DNA of 64,000 nucleotides from Ostrinia nubilalis (taxonomy: Eukaryota > Arthropoda > Insecta > Lepidoptera > Crambidae): contig NC_087093.1 of NCBI RefSeq assembly GCF_963855985.1, positions 3,665,501 to 3,729,500 on the forward strand, read 5' to 3'. A program made the translations under genes and the position numbers. The stretch's first letter is position 1. Each line of letters begins with the position of its first letter. This document shows positions 32,141-43,973 of the stretch, piece after piece. The notes beneath the pieces are model-generated. The model saw nothing but the letters and a program-made list of their open reading frames with translations, had not been told where the DNA came from and made no database searches.

Positions 32141-32420
32141 TACACTTACAAACAGTGAGAATCGACCGTTATTTAAATATTTAAAAATTGTAAGAATTTG
32201 CTTCTGTAAAAAAACTTCTACTGAAATCTAAAAAGATGATTTTATTTTGCATACTAGTGTTAAAGATTACCTATGTACTTAAATTATCGTAACCAGTGTA
32301 AGAAGAGCGGGGCCTCCTGCCACAGGTATATCCATATACTTACTAGGTAGGCCCCAGCCTCAGATTAATGTAAATACCTGCTTGTAAAAGTAAATAAAAA
32401 GATTTTTTTTTTTTTTTTTA

Positions 32421-32973
32421 TTAAAAATAAAACGAATACATGAAATAAATATTTTTTTATGAATTTTTAAACAAAACATGAAAAAATCATGTATAGAAAC
32501 ACATTTGAGTCTATATTTTTTGTTTTTGGTAAATATTTTTAGTATTAATAGGAATCAACAATGTTATTTAGTGAAAAAGAGATAAAATCAACTTTTTATA
32601 TGCAGATACAATGATATCGGTCTTCTACTTCATCATTCAGAGCCATGGAACTGCTGCAACTGGTGCAGTATGTAATCAAATGGTCTGGGCATGTAAATGT
32701 GGCATGACGCACTTGCCGGCGTCGTACTAATGCAAGTTCGAGATTATCCGAAGACTGAATCCACATTACTTGCGTCTTTTTCACATTCGTTGCCATTTCT
32801 AAGTTTTGGCTATTACAGCCTGAAATTCTTTAATCTCGGAATCCGACTCTTCCAGCAACGCTACATTCTTGCTGGGTCATTTAACAAAGACATTTTGACT
32901 AAAACTTAAAAAAGAACAACATAAGCTAGCACTAAACACAAAATAAGCTAATAAAAGCAAGTTACAAAATCAC
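32421..32973. other. Intergenic, no gene recognised
   Basis: No known frame or terminal repeat. Confidence 0.4.
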
Positions 32974-33193
32974 CGCGCCACCGATGACGCCGGGTCATAA
33001 TGACCCGTTTTAATTTGAAGCCTGTGTATCTCGCTACGCAAGCGGAGTCACAATACGTCAACTAACGGAATGGATTTAGGGAGGTTCTATCTCCAGCTAT
33101 ACGAACGCTCGAACCACAAAATGGACGCAAAAAAAAATTATGAACGTTTGAAAATGCCTCGGGTCAATATGACCCAGCGTCATTGACGCCGGG
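32974..33193. mobile_element. piggyBac-like MITE
   Basis: The right end reads GGGTCAATATGACCCAGCG, TCATTGACGCCGGG, then TTAA (33194-33197). The left end carries the decayed complement (GCGCCACCGATGACGCCGGG, then TCATAATGACCC). Same end sequence as 25983-26045. About 220 bp, no coding frame. The left TTAA is not intact. Confidence 0.6.
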
Positions 33194-33280
33194 TTAATAA
33201 GCAATCAAGTGTTGTGTGTCATTAATGCATGTGAATTATTGATTTATTCATTGATTTATTAATCACTTATATTATTGTAT

Positions 33281-33377
33281 GCCAACCAGGCGAAACATAG
33301 TGAGACTCACAATGTAATATTTTTATCTGTAAACACCTATGTTTCACAATAAATAATTTTGAATTTGAATTTGAATC
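33281..33377 (+). repeat. LINE 3' tail, (TTTGAA)n
   Basis: ACAATAAATAATTTTGAATT then repeated TTTGAA to 33377. An AATAAA signal with a short tandem tail is the signature of a non-LTR 3' end; the upstream body is not recognisable. Confidence 0.6.
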
Positions 33378-34449
33378 GCGTAGTAGGTACACTGCCCGTT
33401 CTGATTGCGAGAAACGCGCGTTTGCGCCGTCTAAAAATGTAGTGTACATTGGCCCTTACGCCAAAGGCAATAATAAACTGAAATGGGTTAATTTACTGGA
33501 ATTCCTTTCAATATACCCATTTATTTCTTCCTTGAAATGAAATGATTTTTGAACCTTGTAAATAATAAATTAATGAGTCAACAGAATAATTAAAGCCGCA
33601 TTTCCTAGTAAAACAATTTGCACTTCCCGTTAGTACTGTGTAATTGAAAACAACCATAATATGCCTTGTTGACAGTAAAATATTTTAAAATAACTTTGAA
33701 ATTAAATAAATTTATTTCATTACGCATAAAATGTAAAAGTATCAAAAACATAACGATGCTCACCGAAATAGGCTTATTTACAAAGACAGAAATATAATAC
33801 TTTAAGAGACTTACGATATAAAAATCAGTGGGAATAAAGAGAAAATTTAGACCACGAATTTCATAAAAAAAGACGTACAAAAAATATAAACATGACGAAT
33901 ATTATACAGACGAATAGGAAGACAAAGAATTATTGTAATACGAAATTCTACTGTTGATACTGAAATGGCTGCCAATGTGAGGTTTTTAGTGATTGGGAGA
34001 ATTTGCCTAATGTTACGGGAGCGAGTTCAGTAACAAAATAATGAGATCAAGCTTTTTTAAATTAATAAAATCCTAAGCAATATAGTTAGTCGATTTTACA
34101 TTTCCCTGCAAAATAACTGAACTTCAAATGGCTTAGCTAGTCGGAATAAATCTAGTTGTATTTACCGTTTGATTAAACCTCCTTTCATTGGAGTAAAGAC
34201 GAGCTGGTAGTTATTTTCAGAAATAACTACCAACTCCTCGTTAGTTCAACGCTGGGCTCTAGTGATTTACTGTCAACACCATAGAGTTATAGAGAGATGC
34301 CAACTAATGCGCTGAGTTCGGAACTCAGTGTCTCATTAGAAATTGACACACATAAAGTAATCAAAATGTGTGCTCATTATCCACTGCGGTATCAGTACTC
34401 AACGAATAATCTTTAGTAGGTACACGCAAGCAATGTAAACTGTTTACAT
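33378..34449. other. Intergenic, no gene recognised
   Basis: AT-rich; 91-codon minus frame at 33605-33880 has low complexity and no family resemblance. TAACTACCAACTCC near 34223 mirrors GAGCTGGTAGTTATT near 34201, a small hairpin. Confidence 0.4.
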
Positions 34450-34452
34450 TAA

Positions 34453-34570
34453 GTCTGGGTTGCACCATCTTACTTTAACTTTGACAAACGTCAAAAATCT
34501 GTCAAATTCCATACAAAAAGCACCGGTTATCGCCATAGTTACGGTCAAAGTTAGGTGGTGCAACTCAGCC
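34453..34570. mobile_element. MITE, 'ttgcaccatctt' family, type copy
   Basis: 118 bp: GTCTGGGTTGCACCATCTTA on the left and GTTAGGTGGTGCAACTCAGCC on the right, TAA at 34450-34452 and 34571-34573. The interior (AAACGTCAAAAATCTGTCAA, CACCGGTTATCG) is shared by all copies here. Confidence 0.85.
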
Positions 34571-35054
34571 TAAGACCTCTGCAGCAATGCTACCTATAAA
34601 TACAGTTCCGACACCAAAAAATTTACGTCGATAGGAGAATTTAGAATTTTACTTCTGATCAATTCTAACTTTTCGCAAATTTTCCTTTAAGCTCAACTTT
34701 TAAATCCCATTTCAAAGACATCCGAGAGAGCCGCGGCAGAATTAGCCCCCAGTGTCCTGTTTTGACATTTTTGCTACCGTAATAAATAAAAAGTCCTTTG
34801 TTCTAAGTTGTAACGACCCCCAATTACTGGGCACAAAAGAGTCGTAACAATATAGCAAATTCGATGAAAAAGTATTCTAAAACCGCGTAATTTGGTATTG
34901 TATTAGTCCACCTTTACAGTGAATTAATTGGAAATTGCTTTGCGTAATCGTTTTATTTTGGCGTGGGTTAGTTATTTTAGAAGGTTGTGTTTAGTTTCAT
35001 CTCTTTAGAAATCTTTCTAATAGTACCTACGAGTAGTTAGTCAATCTTAGAAGC
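34571..35054. other. Intergenic, no gene recognised
   Basis: No frame or repeat ends identified. Confidence 0.4.
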
Positions 35055-36317
35055 GGAATTTAATCCATTTCAAACTGTCCATATTGCGGCTCAATCCGTT
35101 TATCAAATCAACTCGTGGGCCGAGAGTCACACACTCACACTCAATCCCACAAAATCCAAATATATGATATTTGGAACAAGTAGGCAAATTAAAACTGTGG
35201 AAGGCCTTAACCCCCTTTTAAAAATCAACGCGCAGCCGATTGAGAGGGTCTGGGCAGCAAGAAACCTGGGTGTTACTTTTGACGCTGGTCTTCGCTTTGA
35301 GGATCATGTCAATGCATTGGCTAGGAATTGCTTATATAAGCTGAAGACTCTGTACAGGATTCGTGATGAGCTCAGTCAGGATCTTAGATTAAAACTCACC
35401 GAAACGCTTGTTCTCTCCAAGTTGAACTATTGCCTTCCAGTCTTTGGGCCACGTTTGTTGGAGCGCTCTAATCGAGTTTTGCAGCGTGTCCAAAACGCAT
35501 GCATAAGGTTTTCCATGCATGTCCCGCCTAGGACGCATGTTACACCGTTCATCAACCAAGCCAACTTGCTCAATATGAAATCCCGACGCGACCTGCACTT
35601 TGCCTGTTTGCTTTTTGGAGTTGTGAACAGCGGGGCTCCTGAATATCTTTTTGGGAAGCTTAATTGGAAACACTCGGACTCAGTTTATAACACTCGTGGT
35701 AGATCTTGAGGCTCTCCATACCACAGCACAAAACTGCTGCTTTTAGAGGAAGTTTTAGGTACCTGGCTACGAAGTGCTGGAATAACCTTCCACCACCCAT
35801 TAGGCAAGCTATAACCAAGTTTACTTTTAAAAGTAAACTTAAAAAGCACATACTGGCATTCCAAAAAATCTCTAATGGCCAGGTGTAGTCGACCCCTCTA
35901 ATTTGACATTATTTATAATACTGACCTGCTAATCCTATTCCTGACATCTAATTTACATAATTTAATATATCATTTTGACATTAAACTAATTTTCACTTAT
36001 TATTTATTTAATTTATCTTTATCATTTGTGTTTTAATGCCCTTGCGAATTGCTGCGGCGATTACCGCCGCTCTCCACTTTCGTCGGCCGCCGTCTGAAAA
36101 TCAGCGTCCAGGCATTAGCTTGTGACACATGCTGAGACGGAGACCTTTTGCTGCCGCAACTCTGCTCACATTTCATAACATTTCTCATTGTTATTTATTT
36201 TATTTTATTTTTTTTATTTTGAATGTGCATGTTAAATATTGTATTATGTTTTTTGTTGAACTATGTATGTGACTTTGTGTGCAGCAAATAAATGCTTACT
36301 TACTTACTTACTTACTT
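35055..36317 (+). pseudogene. 5'-truncated LINE: RT C-terminal part plus 3' UTR
   Basis: The frame is readable from about 35055 (INSWAESHTLTLNPTKSKYM just after the lost YADD region) to 35709, 181 codons from the ATG at 35164. It has the post-catalytic blocks NLGVTFDAGLRFEDHV, LVLSKLNYCLPVFG and RVQNACIRF. At about 35706 the frame changes and continues as FRGSFRYLATKCWNNLPPPI to a stop at 35888. A 400-bp 3' UTR ends with AAATAAATGC and a (TTAC)n tail (36295-36317). It lacks endonuclease and most of RT, so it is inactive. Its motifs differ from both larger LINEs of the window, so it is a third lineage. Confidence 0.85.
36295..36317 (+). repeat. (TTAC)n tail
   Basis: Five TTAC units at the end of the truncated LINE, just after AATAAATGC. 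Confidence 0.85.
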
Positions 36318-36680
36318 AAATGTTTCTAATATTTATTTACATAACATCACATTTTATAATAATAATTATTATTAATTATCTTCCTTTGTAATCTAAATCG
36401 TTATTTCTAGTACATTTAATATTTGCTATTTCTTCATCGCAGGCGTTTCTTAAAACTTTATAGTATTTTGTACTGTAATATTCACTTACCTTCCGGTGGC
36501 CGCGCGATTCGCATACATTTTCAAATAATACGAAATGTTCATCAAACCTGAGTTTTATTGGCTCCAAATGTTAGCGAAGACAGTCCAATTGATTTAAAGA
36601 CCGCGTTAGGCATTTGAAAAACAATTATTCAAATTTATGGTTATTTAGGTTATTCTTACCGTTAGATAATTCCTGGCAAT

Positions 36681-36902
36681 TAGTGGTGACTGAGTTTGTA
36701 CCGGCGTTTCTTCTCAGCACTTGCCATATTATGTTTGTCTCGAAGCGCTGGTAGGGCCCAAAAGATAAGGAGACATGTAAAGTGCCCCATAAGGGCTACC
36801 TTTTCTTTTTTTATTATTTTCTATAATAATATTTTGACGTTCATAAGTGCCACTTGTGGTCTAAACTGAATAAATACTTTTGATTTTGATTTTTTTTTAT
36901 TT
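36681..36902 (+). repeat. LINE/SINE-like 3' end with (TTTTGA)n tail
   Basis: Runs from GTGGTGACTGAGTTTGTACC through CTGAATAAATACTTTTGATT and a TTTTGATTTTGATTTTTT tail. The AATAAA plus short tandem tail argues for a retroposed 3' end; the body is not assigned. Confidence 0.5.
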
Positions 36903-37690
36903 TATGACTAAAGCCTTAACCTAGACCGTGCGTAGGCTTTACGAAAAACTACCTGGTTTTAATATCGCCATAGCTATAGAATCCTTAAAAAGGAGGGATA
37001 TAATTAGGAATTAATGTTATTTCAAAACTATTCCACTTACCTTTGTATTTCAAAGTACCTATCTTTTCTTGGATATTAAAAAGTAGGTAATTAATGTTTT
37101 TTTTCAAAGAAAGCAAAACAATGAAACAATAATATCAAAGGTGACTAGCAAGAATTAATACCTACTTACGTTGTTCTGCAGACAATGCTTTAGAAAATAA
37201 TGGACCTTTTCATTTTCAATTTCAGGACTGGTATTTATAATGTTGATATTCTTTTAAAAATACCAGAGCATGAAATTATGATACTTTTAAGAATAATTGA
37301 GGATGATTTCATATTATAGTACCTATTTTGTTTTTAAATAAACTTAACTTTTATTATATTTTGTAGGTATATCAAGTCTAGGTAGTGTATTTTTTCTAAA
37401 TCTGATCATTAAAAATCATAATTCGAATTTTCGCTATCGCGGTGCGCGTCCTCTCAAATACAAAAATGTATCATATACTTTTATTTTTATTTTCGTTTAA
37501 TAACAAATAATGTCTAGACAAACCTATCATAATATGTAAGATATTAAAAAAATAGTTAACCAATAAGATGGTAATTTCAAAACAAATTCTTCTAAAAAAA
37601 GCTCCATACTAATTTGCCAGTCTAAATGTGAAAAATTGATGACGAAAAGTAAAAAGTTCAAGAGCGTTACGAGCCAAGTTCGGTCATCGC
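36903..37690. other. AT-rich intergenic, no gene recognised
   Basis: No frame or repeat end recognised up to the promoter-like segment at 37696. Confidence 0.4.
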
Positions 37691-37695
37691 TCGCG

Positions 37696-37803
37696 AGTGT
37701 TCGAGTCAACAACAATTATAAAGTTTCGGGCGTTTCGGGGCCCGTCAATACCACTTAGTCGACACCTAACGAGAAACACCTCACGTCTGCAACAATGGTG
37801 AGT
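37696..37803 (+). promoter_or_regulatory. Candidate host promoter with ATG-only first exon
   Basis: TATAAAG at 37717-37723; about 30 bp later a GTCAATACCACTTAGTC stretch could hold the start site. A short leader leads to AACAATG (ATG 37795-37797) directly followed by GTGAGT (37798-37803), a perfect donor. A first exon ending right after its start codon fits many insect secreted-protein and cuticle genes. No downstream exon was identified, so this is a hypothesis. A weaker copy lies at 37897-37955. Confidence 0.35.
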
Positions 37804-37896
37804 GTGGAACACAGCTTGTAGGGGAAATTGTAGAGATAGCTCGACAAGCTTTACACAAAATTTACGGCAGCAAACGAACCAAATTCTGTTATCATT

Positions 37897-37955
37897 CGAG
37901 AGCGTTTAAGTGAACAACAATAATAAAGCTTAACCCGTCAATTTCACTTTAAGCC
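37897..37955 (+). repeat. Duplicate of promoter-like segment
   Basis: AGTGAACAACAATAATAAAG and CCCGTCAATTTCACTTTA parallel AGTCAACAACAATTATAAAG and CCCGTCAATACCACTTA at 37704-37757, about 200 bp upstream. Confidence 0.5.
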
Positions 37956-37967
37956 GGTTTGTTAATT

Positions 37968-38114
37968 AGGTAAGATGGTGGTAGCTAGCCAGGCGGACTT
38001 AGAACAAGCCCTACCACCAACCAAACCGAACAGAAAAATCTGCCCCCACTGGGAATCGAACCCGGGACCTCTGCATCTGAAGCTGGTGGTCTTACAACTA
38101 GACCACAGAGGCGG
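37968..38114 (-). mobile_element. tRNA-headed SINE, 3'-truncated copy (copy 3)
   Basis: The minus strand reads CCGCCTCTGTGGTC from 38114 through the B box GGTTCGATTCC to CCACCATCTTACC at 37970, about the first 147 bp of the SINE. The 3' body and A tail are missing, opposite to the usual 5' truncation. The anticodon-like part has small changes. Confidence 0.8.
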
Positions 38115-39599
38115 TTGAATTTAACTAACTATAAACAATATCCCCCTTATTAATAAAAGCTAGTTAACCCTAGTCTGTTGAACTCTGGCTTAAATTGTCA
38201 TTTAGTTTGGAAATGTCATTTTCATCCAGAGTTCATCCTAGGTGTAACTTTTTATTAATAAGAGGGTGTATGTACAGTAATAAATAAAATTCACAAGGCA
38301 GAATCCACCGACAGGCGTTAATAAACCAACGCCCAATCTAATAATAAACCAAAATTCCACTAAACTTGATTTGTTCCGATAATTCCATTCACCGTATGAA
38401 ACTCCACCGTAACTTAGTTTGCTGTATTCTATTACGCCTCACACAGGCCAGCTAACTTTAGAATACATTTGCGCTAGTCAGCCAAGTTTAGAATACGTCT
38501 AGTCCGACACAAAGCTGGTGAAAAAGTGTAGCTAGCGTCGACCCGTAAACATCTAGGCAAATCCTGACTGTGTAAGATTACTCTTCCGAGCTACCCTAAA
38601 AGTTTAGAGATGTTGCAAACACTCTTCTTGAAATAAAAACCGATTTTTCTACCAACCAGTATTTTACTATACTAGTACAGTCGCAGAATGAAAAGGTTCG
38701 TCACCTTAGTGTCGGTTTTCGCTTGCACTAGGTACTGTAAGAGTCAAACCTGCCAACATAACAGTGTAAGAAACAGTGCTGCTAACATTTAAATAAAATT
38801 ATGACGTTTGCTAACGAATAAGGTTTTGCTTGTTTAATTTTCTATCCCATCAGTGCAATGTTACAAAACGTAGTTTTTTTTATTTAATACAAAATGACAG
38901 GTTGAACCAACAAGAAGGTTTTAGTTTATCAATCATAATAATCTTGACAAGATAAATCTTCAAACAACTTTGATCTGAATAATTTTGAACTGTACTGACG
39001 AACAGTTAAAGATTATTTTGTCTAACTCGAGATTATTCTGTAACATAAGTTTCAAAAGGTAATAGGTATGTGCTCGCGATTCGTTGAAGGAATCAATTTG
39101 AAAACTGACGAACCTTTTCATTCCGTGACTGTACATTTTGAAAAATATTTACTAGAATATACTATTGTTTACCCGACTGCTCAACGTAAAGGAGTGGTAA
39201 TCTGTTCATTTATTAAATGTTACGTATACAAAGCAGTGGTACGGAAGGCAATCAAAAGTGAGATAAATGTAATTTGACCGGGTGTGGTGTCGTGACTGTA
39301 GTGCTATACAATTTTATTTTAGATCGATTTTATTGAAATTCCTAAAAATGTTCATATCAAATACTTCTTTGAATCGACCAGTTATCGATTTTCGTTTAAT
39401 AAATGTGGTAACAAAAATACTCCCAATATTTTTTGTACAAAAATAACAAAATAACGTTAATGCTAGAGATGGGGATCATTTATTAGGTTATCTCGATAAA
39501 AAATTTAACCATGGAGCTTTGGGCGCGTATTTACGGCGTAATTGATGTCCTCATTATTCGATTAAGTATTAATCCCTTTGAATTTCCCTCGTCGGTGCA
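38115..39599. other. Intergenic, no gene recognised
   Basis: A 69-codon plus frame (39068-39277) has no recognisable family. No repeat ends identified. Confidence 0.4.
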
Positions 39600-39853
39600 A
39601 TGCATAAATATTTAACGTCGCTGGTGTCTCGTAAAGTCACACAACAAGGCTGTTACAGCTTACGAGTTAAAATACACAAGCAATTTTGCAACTTACAGGT
39701 TAAAATTAAACAACTTTATTGCTATAATCGAGTAAGTAGTAGACATTCATTGATTGACGTAATAGTTAATTCAGTCGCCGTCTGGCTAAGTTCGTGAACG
39801 GACGCTTGTTTGTCATCGCGCTAATTCCAGTGTTTCCCAAACTGTAAATCAAA

Positions 39854-40780
39854 ATGTTCAACTGTGCAAGCTGCGGTACCAAACACACTGACGGAGCAGT
39901 CTGTAGTACTTGCAAGCAACACTACGACTTTCAGTGCTCAGGAGTCACCGAAGCAGGTTACCGAAAGCTAGGTGACCGTAAGAATGCATGGCGTTGCCCA
40001 AAGTGCAAGTCCAATCAATCGCCGTCTCCAGCTGCAACACCTTCACACTCAAGTCAATTGGATAAGGTCCAGGAACAACTCAACAAAATCATGACTCAGC
40101 TGGCTCCTCTAGCATCGTTAGTAGAAGACGTCAAGTTGATAAAATGTGAGCTGGGGGAACTTAAGGAATCACTTGGGATGGCACACGACCTGATTTCTAA
40201 TTTCACCGACAAAATGCAGACCATAGAAGCCAAAATAGAGGTGTTAAATAGATCTTCAGATGAAATTCCAGTCCTACGTGCTGAAATTACCCGACTTAAT
40301 CAAGAAATACAGGACAGAGACCAGTAGGCGAGAGCAAATAACGTGGAAGTCCGTGGTATTCCCCTACGAAAAAATGAAAATCTGTACGAAATTGTTCAAC
40401 AGATCGGAAGATTGTGTGAATTCCCGTGTAATAAAGAATCCATTAACTACATTGCACGCATACCTACTAGAGCAACAAACTCTGAAAAACCGATCATTGT
40501 GGCATTCAACAGTCGGTATTTAAAAGAGGAATTCGTAGCTTTGGCACGAAAGTGTAATGAACTAACACTATCGAAATTGGGATTCACCACCTCTGGAAAG
40601 TTCTATGTCAATGACCATCTCACGCCATACAATAAAATACTGCTAAGCAAAGCTAAAAAGTTGGCTAAGGAAAAAAACTTCCAGTATATCTGGGTAAAAC
40701 ATTGCAAAATAATGGCCAGGAAGTCGGACACATCACCAATTTTTCAAATAAAATCCGAAAAGGATTTGTCAAAAATATAA
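39854..40780 (+). pseudogene. LINE ORF1 with PHD-type zinc finger, one nonsense codon
   Basis: 308 codons in one frame with a single TAG at 40325-40327. Residues 4-53 form a Cys-rich PHD-like finger (CASC, CSTC, HYDFQC, CPKC). A proline/serine linker and a coiled coil (about 70-155) follow. After the stop comes an FP25K-like domain (VEVRGIP, ENLYEIV, YVNDHLTPYNKILLSKAK). PHD plus this C-terminal domain is a known ORF1 layout in CR1-type LINEs. Apart from the stop the frame is clean, so death is fairly recent. Confidence 0.85.
40776..40779. repeat. TATA flank, left of element B
   Basis: Overlaps the ORF1 stop codon. TATA recurs after B (41939-41942) and after C (49390-49393). Confidence 0.6.
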
Positions 40781-41938
40781 TTTATGGTTAAACAAACTTA
40801 CCTTAAGTGAAGTTTGACCGTAATTATACGAGTCGCTGCATCCGAAGAGATTTTCATATTTACCAGGTAGTCCACTTCTCATTGTAATAGGCATCGAACA
40901 TTTTAGAGCATACAATACAAAAAAGTACTTGTTATGACTCGATATCCGGCGGTAGTGGGGCACGCTTACGTCACACCCCTCCAACCGTCGAGTCGTCATT
41001 CATTTCAGAGTATGATTTCGCTAAAGTTAAGTAAGGGTAAGTTAAGTGTAAACTTAGGGGTAGGGCGGGAATGAAAATCTCTTCGGATGCAGCGACTCGT
41101 ATAATGAAGAATGTTCACTAATTTTGTTTTTTAGCTTTCTGTATTCTCTGTTAAAAATAAAAAATACACGTGAAAGAATTATTTCGATACGTCAATTAGT
41201 TTCCAAGATATTGAATTTTAAAAGTGCGGGCGGCGGCCGGCCCGCCATTTTATGCGCGTGACGTCATATTACAACGACTGGCTCATATTTGTATGGGTGG
41301 AATCTTGCAAACTGAATTAAGACACACTTCCAGGCAACCGATTAAGCTGAAATTTCGCAAACACATGTGATTTGGATGACCATGCAATATTATGATGACA
41401 TGGAGCTGATCTGATGATGGAGCTGGAAGGTGGCCATAGGAACTCTATAATAAAACGACTTAAATGCATCGAGTTTGGGCTCGTTCGTTTTGTATTGATG
41501 AGTATTTTAATTCTATATAGTAATCAGGGTCTAATGATGGAGCTGGAAGGTAATTCGCAATAAAACGACACAATCGCATCAAGTTTGGGTTTGGTTCAAT
41601 TTTAATTTATGTGATGGGTCTGGGTGTTAATATGTATAATAAGTTTGTATTTACAAAAAAAAAAAAATTAAGTATGTTTATATCCGTTTTCTAGTGAGCG
41701 GACGCTGTGAATGTACGTCACACGGGGTCACGTGACCGTCGGCGGGACTCAATATTTAAGCGAACTTTGAATGCCTATAAAATCATAACTACTGGGTATT
41801 TTTGAATGAAATAAAAACGAATGTATTTGTAAATGTAAAAGCTTAACTGTAACATAGGTTTCAAGTGATTTTGCATACCTAGTAACATTCTCAATTACGG
41901 TCAAACTTCACTTAAGGTAAGTTTGTTTAACCATAAAT
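40780..41938. mobile_element. Element B: TIR element with perfect 46-bp ends
   Basis: Left ATTTATGGTTAAACAAACTT (40780-40799), right AAGTTTGTTTAACCATAAAT (41919-41938). The arms match perfectly for 46 bp (50 with the flanking TATA), to 40825 and 41893. 1,159 bp including nested element A. The interior holds an imperfect direct repeat (TGATGATGGAGCTGGAAGG at 41412-41430, TAATGATGGAGCTGGAAGG at 41532-41550). No transposase. Family unknown to me; the arms contain a consensus-like splice donor (AAGGTAAGT). Confidence 0.75.
40829..41099. mobile_element. Element A: 271-bp MITE, TATA flanks
   Basis: Ends CGAGTCGCTGCATCCGAAGA and TCTTCGGATGCAGCGACTCG are exact complements that continue to ATTTTCAT/ATGAAAAT. 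TATA lies at 40825-40828 and 41100-41103. About 175 bp of the left part match the complement of the right end of element C (49212-49389) with few differences, so A is probably an internally deleted relative of C. Nested in B. Confidence 0.85.
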
Positions 41939-41999
41939 TATACTTCGTCGCTCCATCCTCGAGATTTTCATATTTACCAGGTAGATGTTTAGAGAGCTT

Positions 42000-43489
42000 T
42001 AGTGAAATCAAAACTATGATAAATACGTTATTTAAATAAATAAGACCTTTATAAAGAATATTTATACATAATAGGTATTATCGTTAAGTAAAGCATTATC
42101 AAAATGCGAAGCAGAAGGTCTTGCTTCAAAATTTAAGAATATAATTCAAGGTAATTTTCTAGATTAGCTTGCTGCTTTTCTTTTAATCGATTCTATGATA
42201 ACTTTTCAACGATTAGTTGTTGCATGACGGACACTTTGTGCGGAATATAATTTTAGGTTATATCAATATAACTCTCACGTAATGAAAAAATATTCAAATA
42301 TGTTTAATCTATCCTAGAGGCTCTTGCATTGTGGTAAAATTTCTTCGTAGTTTGATATTAGTTTTTTAGTATTAGTAAGAATACGAATATAACTTGTTAT
42401 TAATGTAAACTCGTAAGAAATAATTATTGTATTTGCTGGAATAATAACTCTGATATTGAAAACAATACTTTAAAGTGCAACTGGGTTCGCCCGGGTGCTA
42501 AAGTATTAGTGAAATCACCGGTAAATATAATAGGCCAAGTGTCCCATTCTTCTGCGAGTTAATATTTTTACTACTTCTTTTATATGTAATAAATACTTAA
42601 TAGTATTCTGATGGTAATTTTATGCTTCAAATAAAATGTAGCTGTTGTTTGAAATTTTGCCTTCGCTTTTAAGTTTACACATTAACTATTTTCTATCTGG
42701 GGGTCAGATTTTGTACATTGAGCTATGATAATTGAATTTATATGTAGTTTAACATTTTTATTTCCCCAAGAATTACAACAATTCACTAACGTGAGAGAAG
42801 CGCAATGTTTAGTAACACTAGCTTTGGATTGGAAACATAATAACCAAACTGAGAACGATAACTTTATGGTAACAGAATAAAAAATTAAAGATTAACTAAA
42901 TAAGTGGGTACTTCGCAAAAATTTGCGCGCAATCCGTGAGTATCGCCAGTCAGCGTGCTCAATCCGACAGAACGTCGGCACACAAAAGAGGTGGCTTATT
43001 CTATCTACGTTCAGGTAATGATATGTTTTATTAAACGTTTTTGCAGATAAATGTGTGTGTATTTAAGATTGGATAACATTTATTTATTTATACTTTTGCA
43101 CATAAAACTGTACAGTGGCGGACTTAATGCCAAGTGGCATTCTCTGCCAGTCCACCACAGGTCTAGTAGAGAGAGAGTTTATTGCACCGCCTTAGGTGCA
43201 ATAAACATGGAAAATAAAATATAAATTTTGATATATTACCACTTTTCCTTTGTATTTACTGAGTTTATCTGTCAGTAGCACCATTTGAATTATTTATTTA
43301 CTTTTAAACGCGGTCTTAATAAAAAAAAATATATAATAATAGTTAAAATAAGCAATTTTAATACATCATGTCAAGACCGATTTCATGTATCGTATATAAG
43401 TATACGCTTAGAGCAGAGAGCGTTATCTAAAATTGTACTTTGATGTAATTTTTCTGAAATAAACACTTCATTGCATGCAGAGTTTACCT
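42000..43489. other. Interior of element C, no gene recognised
   Basis: AT-rich. Contains a small hairpin 'attgcaccgccttaggtgcaat' (43181-43202). No coding frame. Confidence 0.4.
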
Positions 43490-43973
43490 CTAATGAGGAT
43501 CAGTACTGTTGTAGAAAATTCAATAAAACTAGTATCTACGTTAATCTTTAAGACATAAGAAAGATATATCTTTTTGAATTATCCAAATCGGACCATTACT
43601 TACGAAGATATTAAGTAATAAACATAGGCCGTTTTTGCCGCTAAAAGTCAACGTACGCAAGGCCGCGTGACGTCATTATATCCGAATCGAGCGCAGCCGG
43701 CGTACTATTGGGATGGAAAATATTTTTTTCCGGCTAAACTATCAGTTTTAGAAAAAAACTTTTAATAACATTTATTCTTCAAAATAAAGTAACCTATCGA
43801 CCAGTAATTTTTAAAAATAAAAATTGTGAAAAATAAGTATTGCTATGTCCAAAAACCACATTTTCATAGGATTCGATGCAATGCGGAGACGCGGTTGGGG
43901 TGAGTGTAACTTAATGATTGTTTGTATTGAACATAATAATACATAATATGATGCTAATACCCAGTTTCTGGCC

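Larger units (their letters stand above)
27400..32420 (+). mobile_element. Non-LTR retrotransposon with both ORFs open
   Basis: ORF1 (27732-28646) and ORF2 (28976-31930) are uninterrupted, followed by a 3' UTR of about 490 bp carrying a (CA)n microsatellite and ending near an A-rich signal (AAAAGTAAATAAAAAGA, 32383-32400) and a T-rich run to about 32420. Target duplications were not found because the 5' end is uncertain. The stretch between the ORFs (28647-28975) is CA-rich without a frame. The best preserved element of the window apart from the errantivirus env and RT. Confidence 0.85.

Noticed and set aside
31945..32145. 66-codon cysteine-valine frame
   Set aside because: Translation of the (CA)n microsatellite.
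40769..40999. 76-codon minus frame whose MTTRRLEGCDVSV part recurs at 49219
   Set aside because: The shared protein follows simply from near-identical element ends A and C; it is not evidence of a conserved gene.
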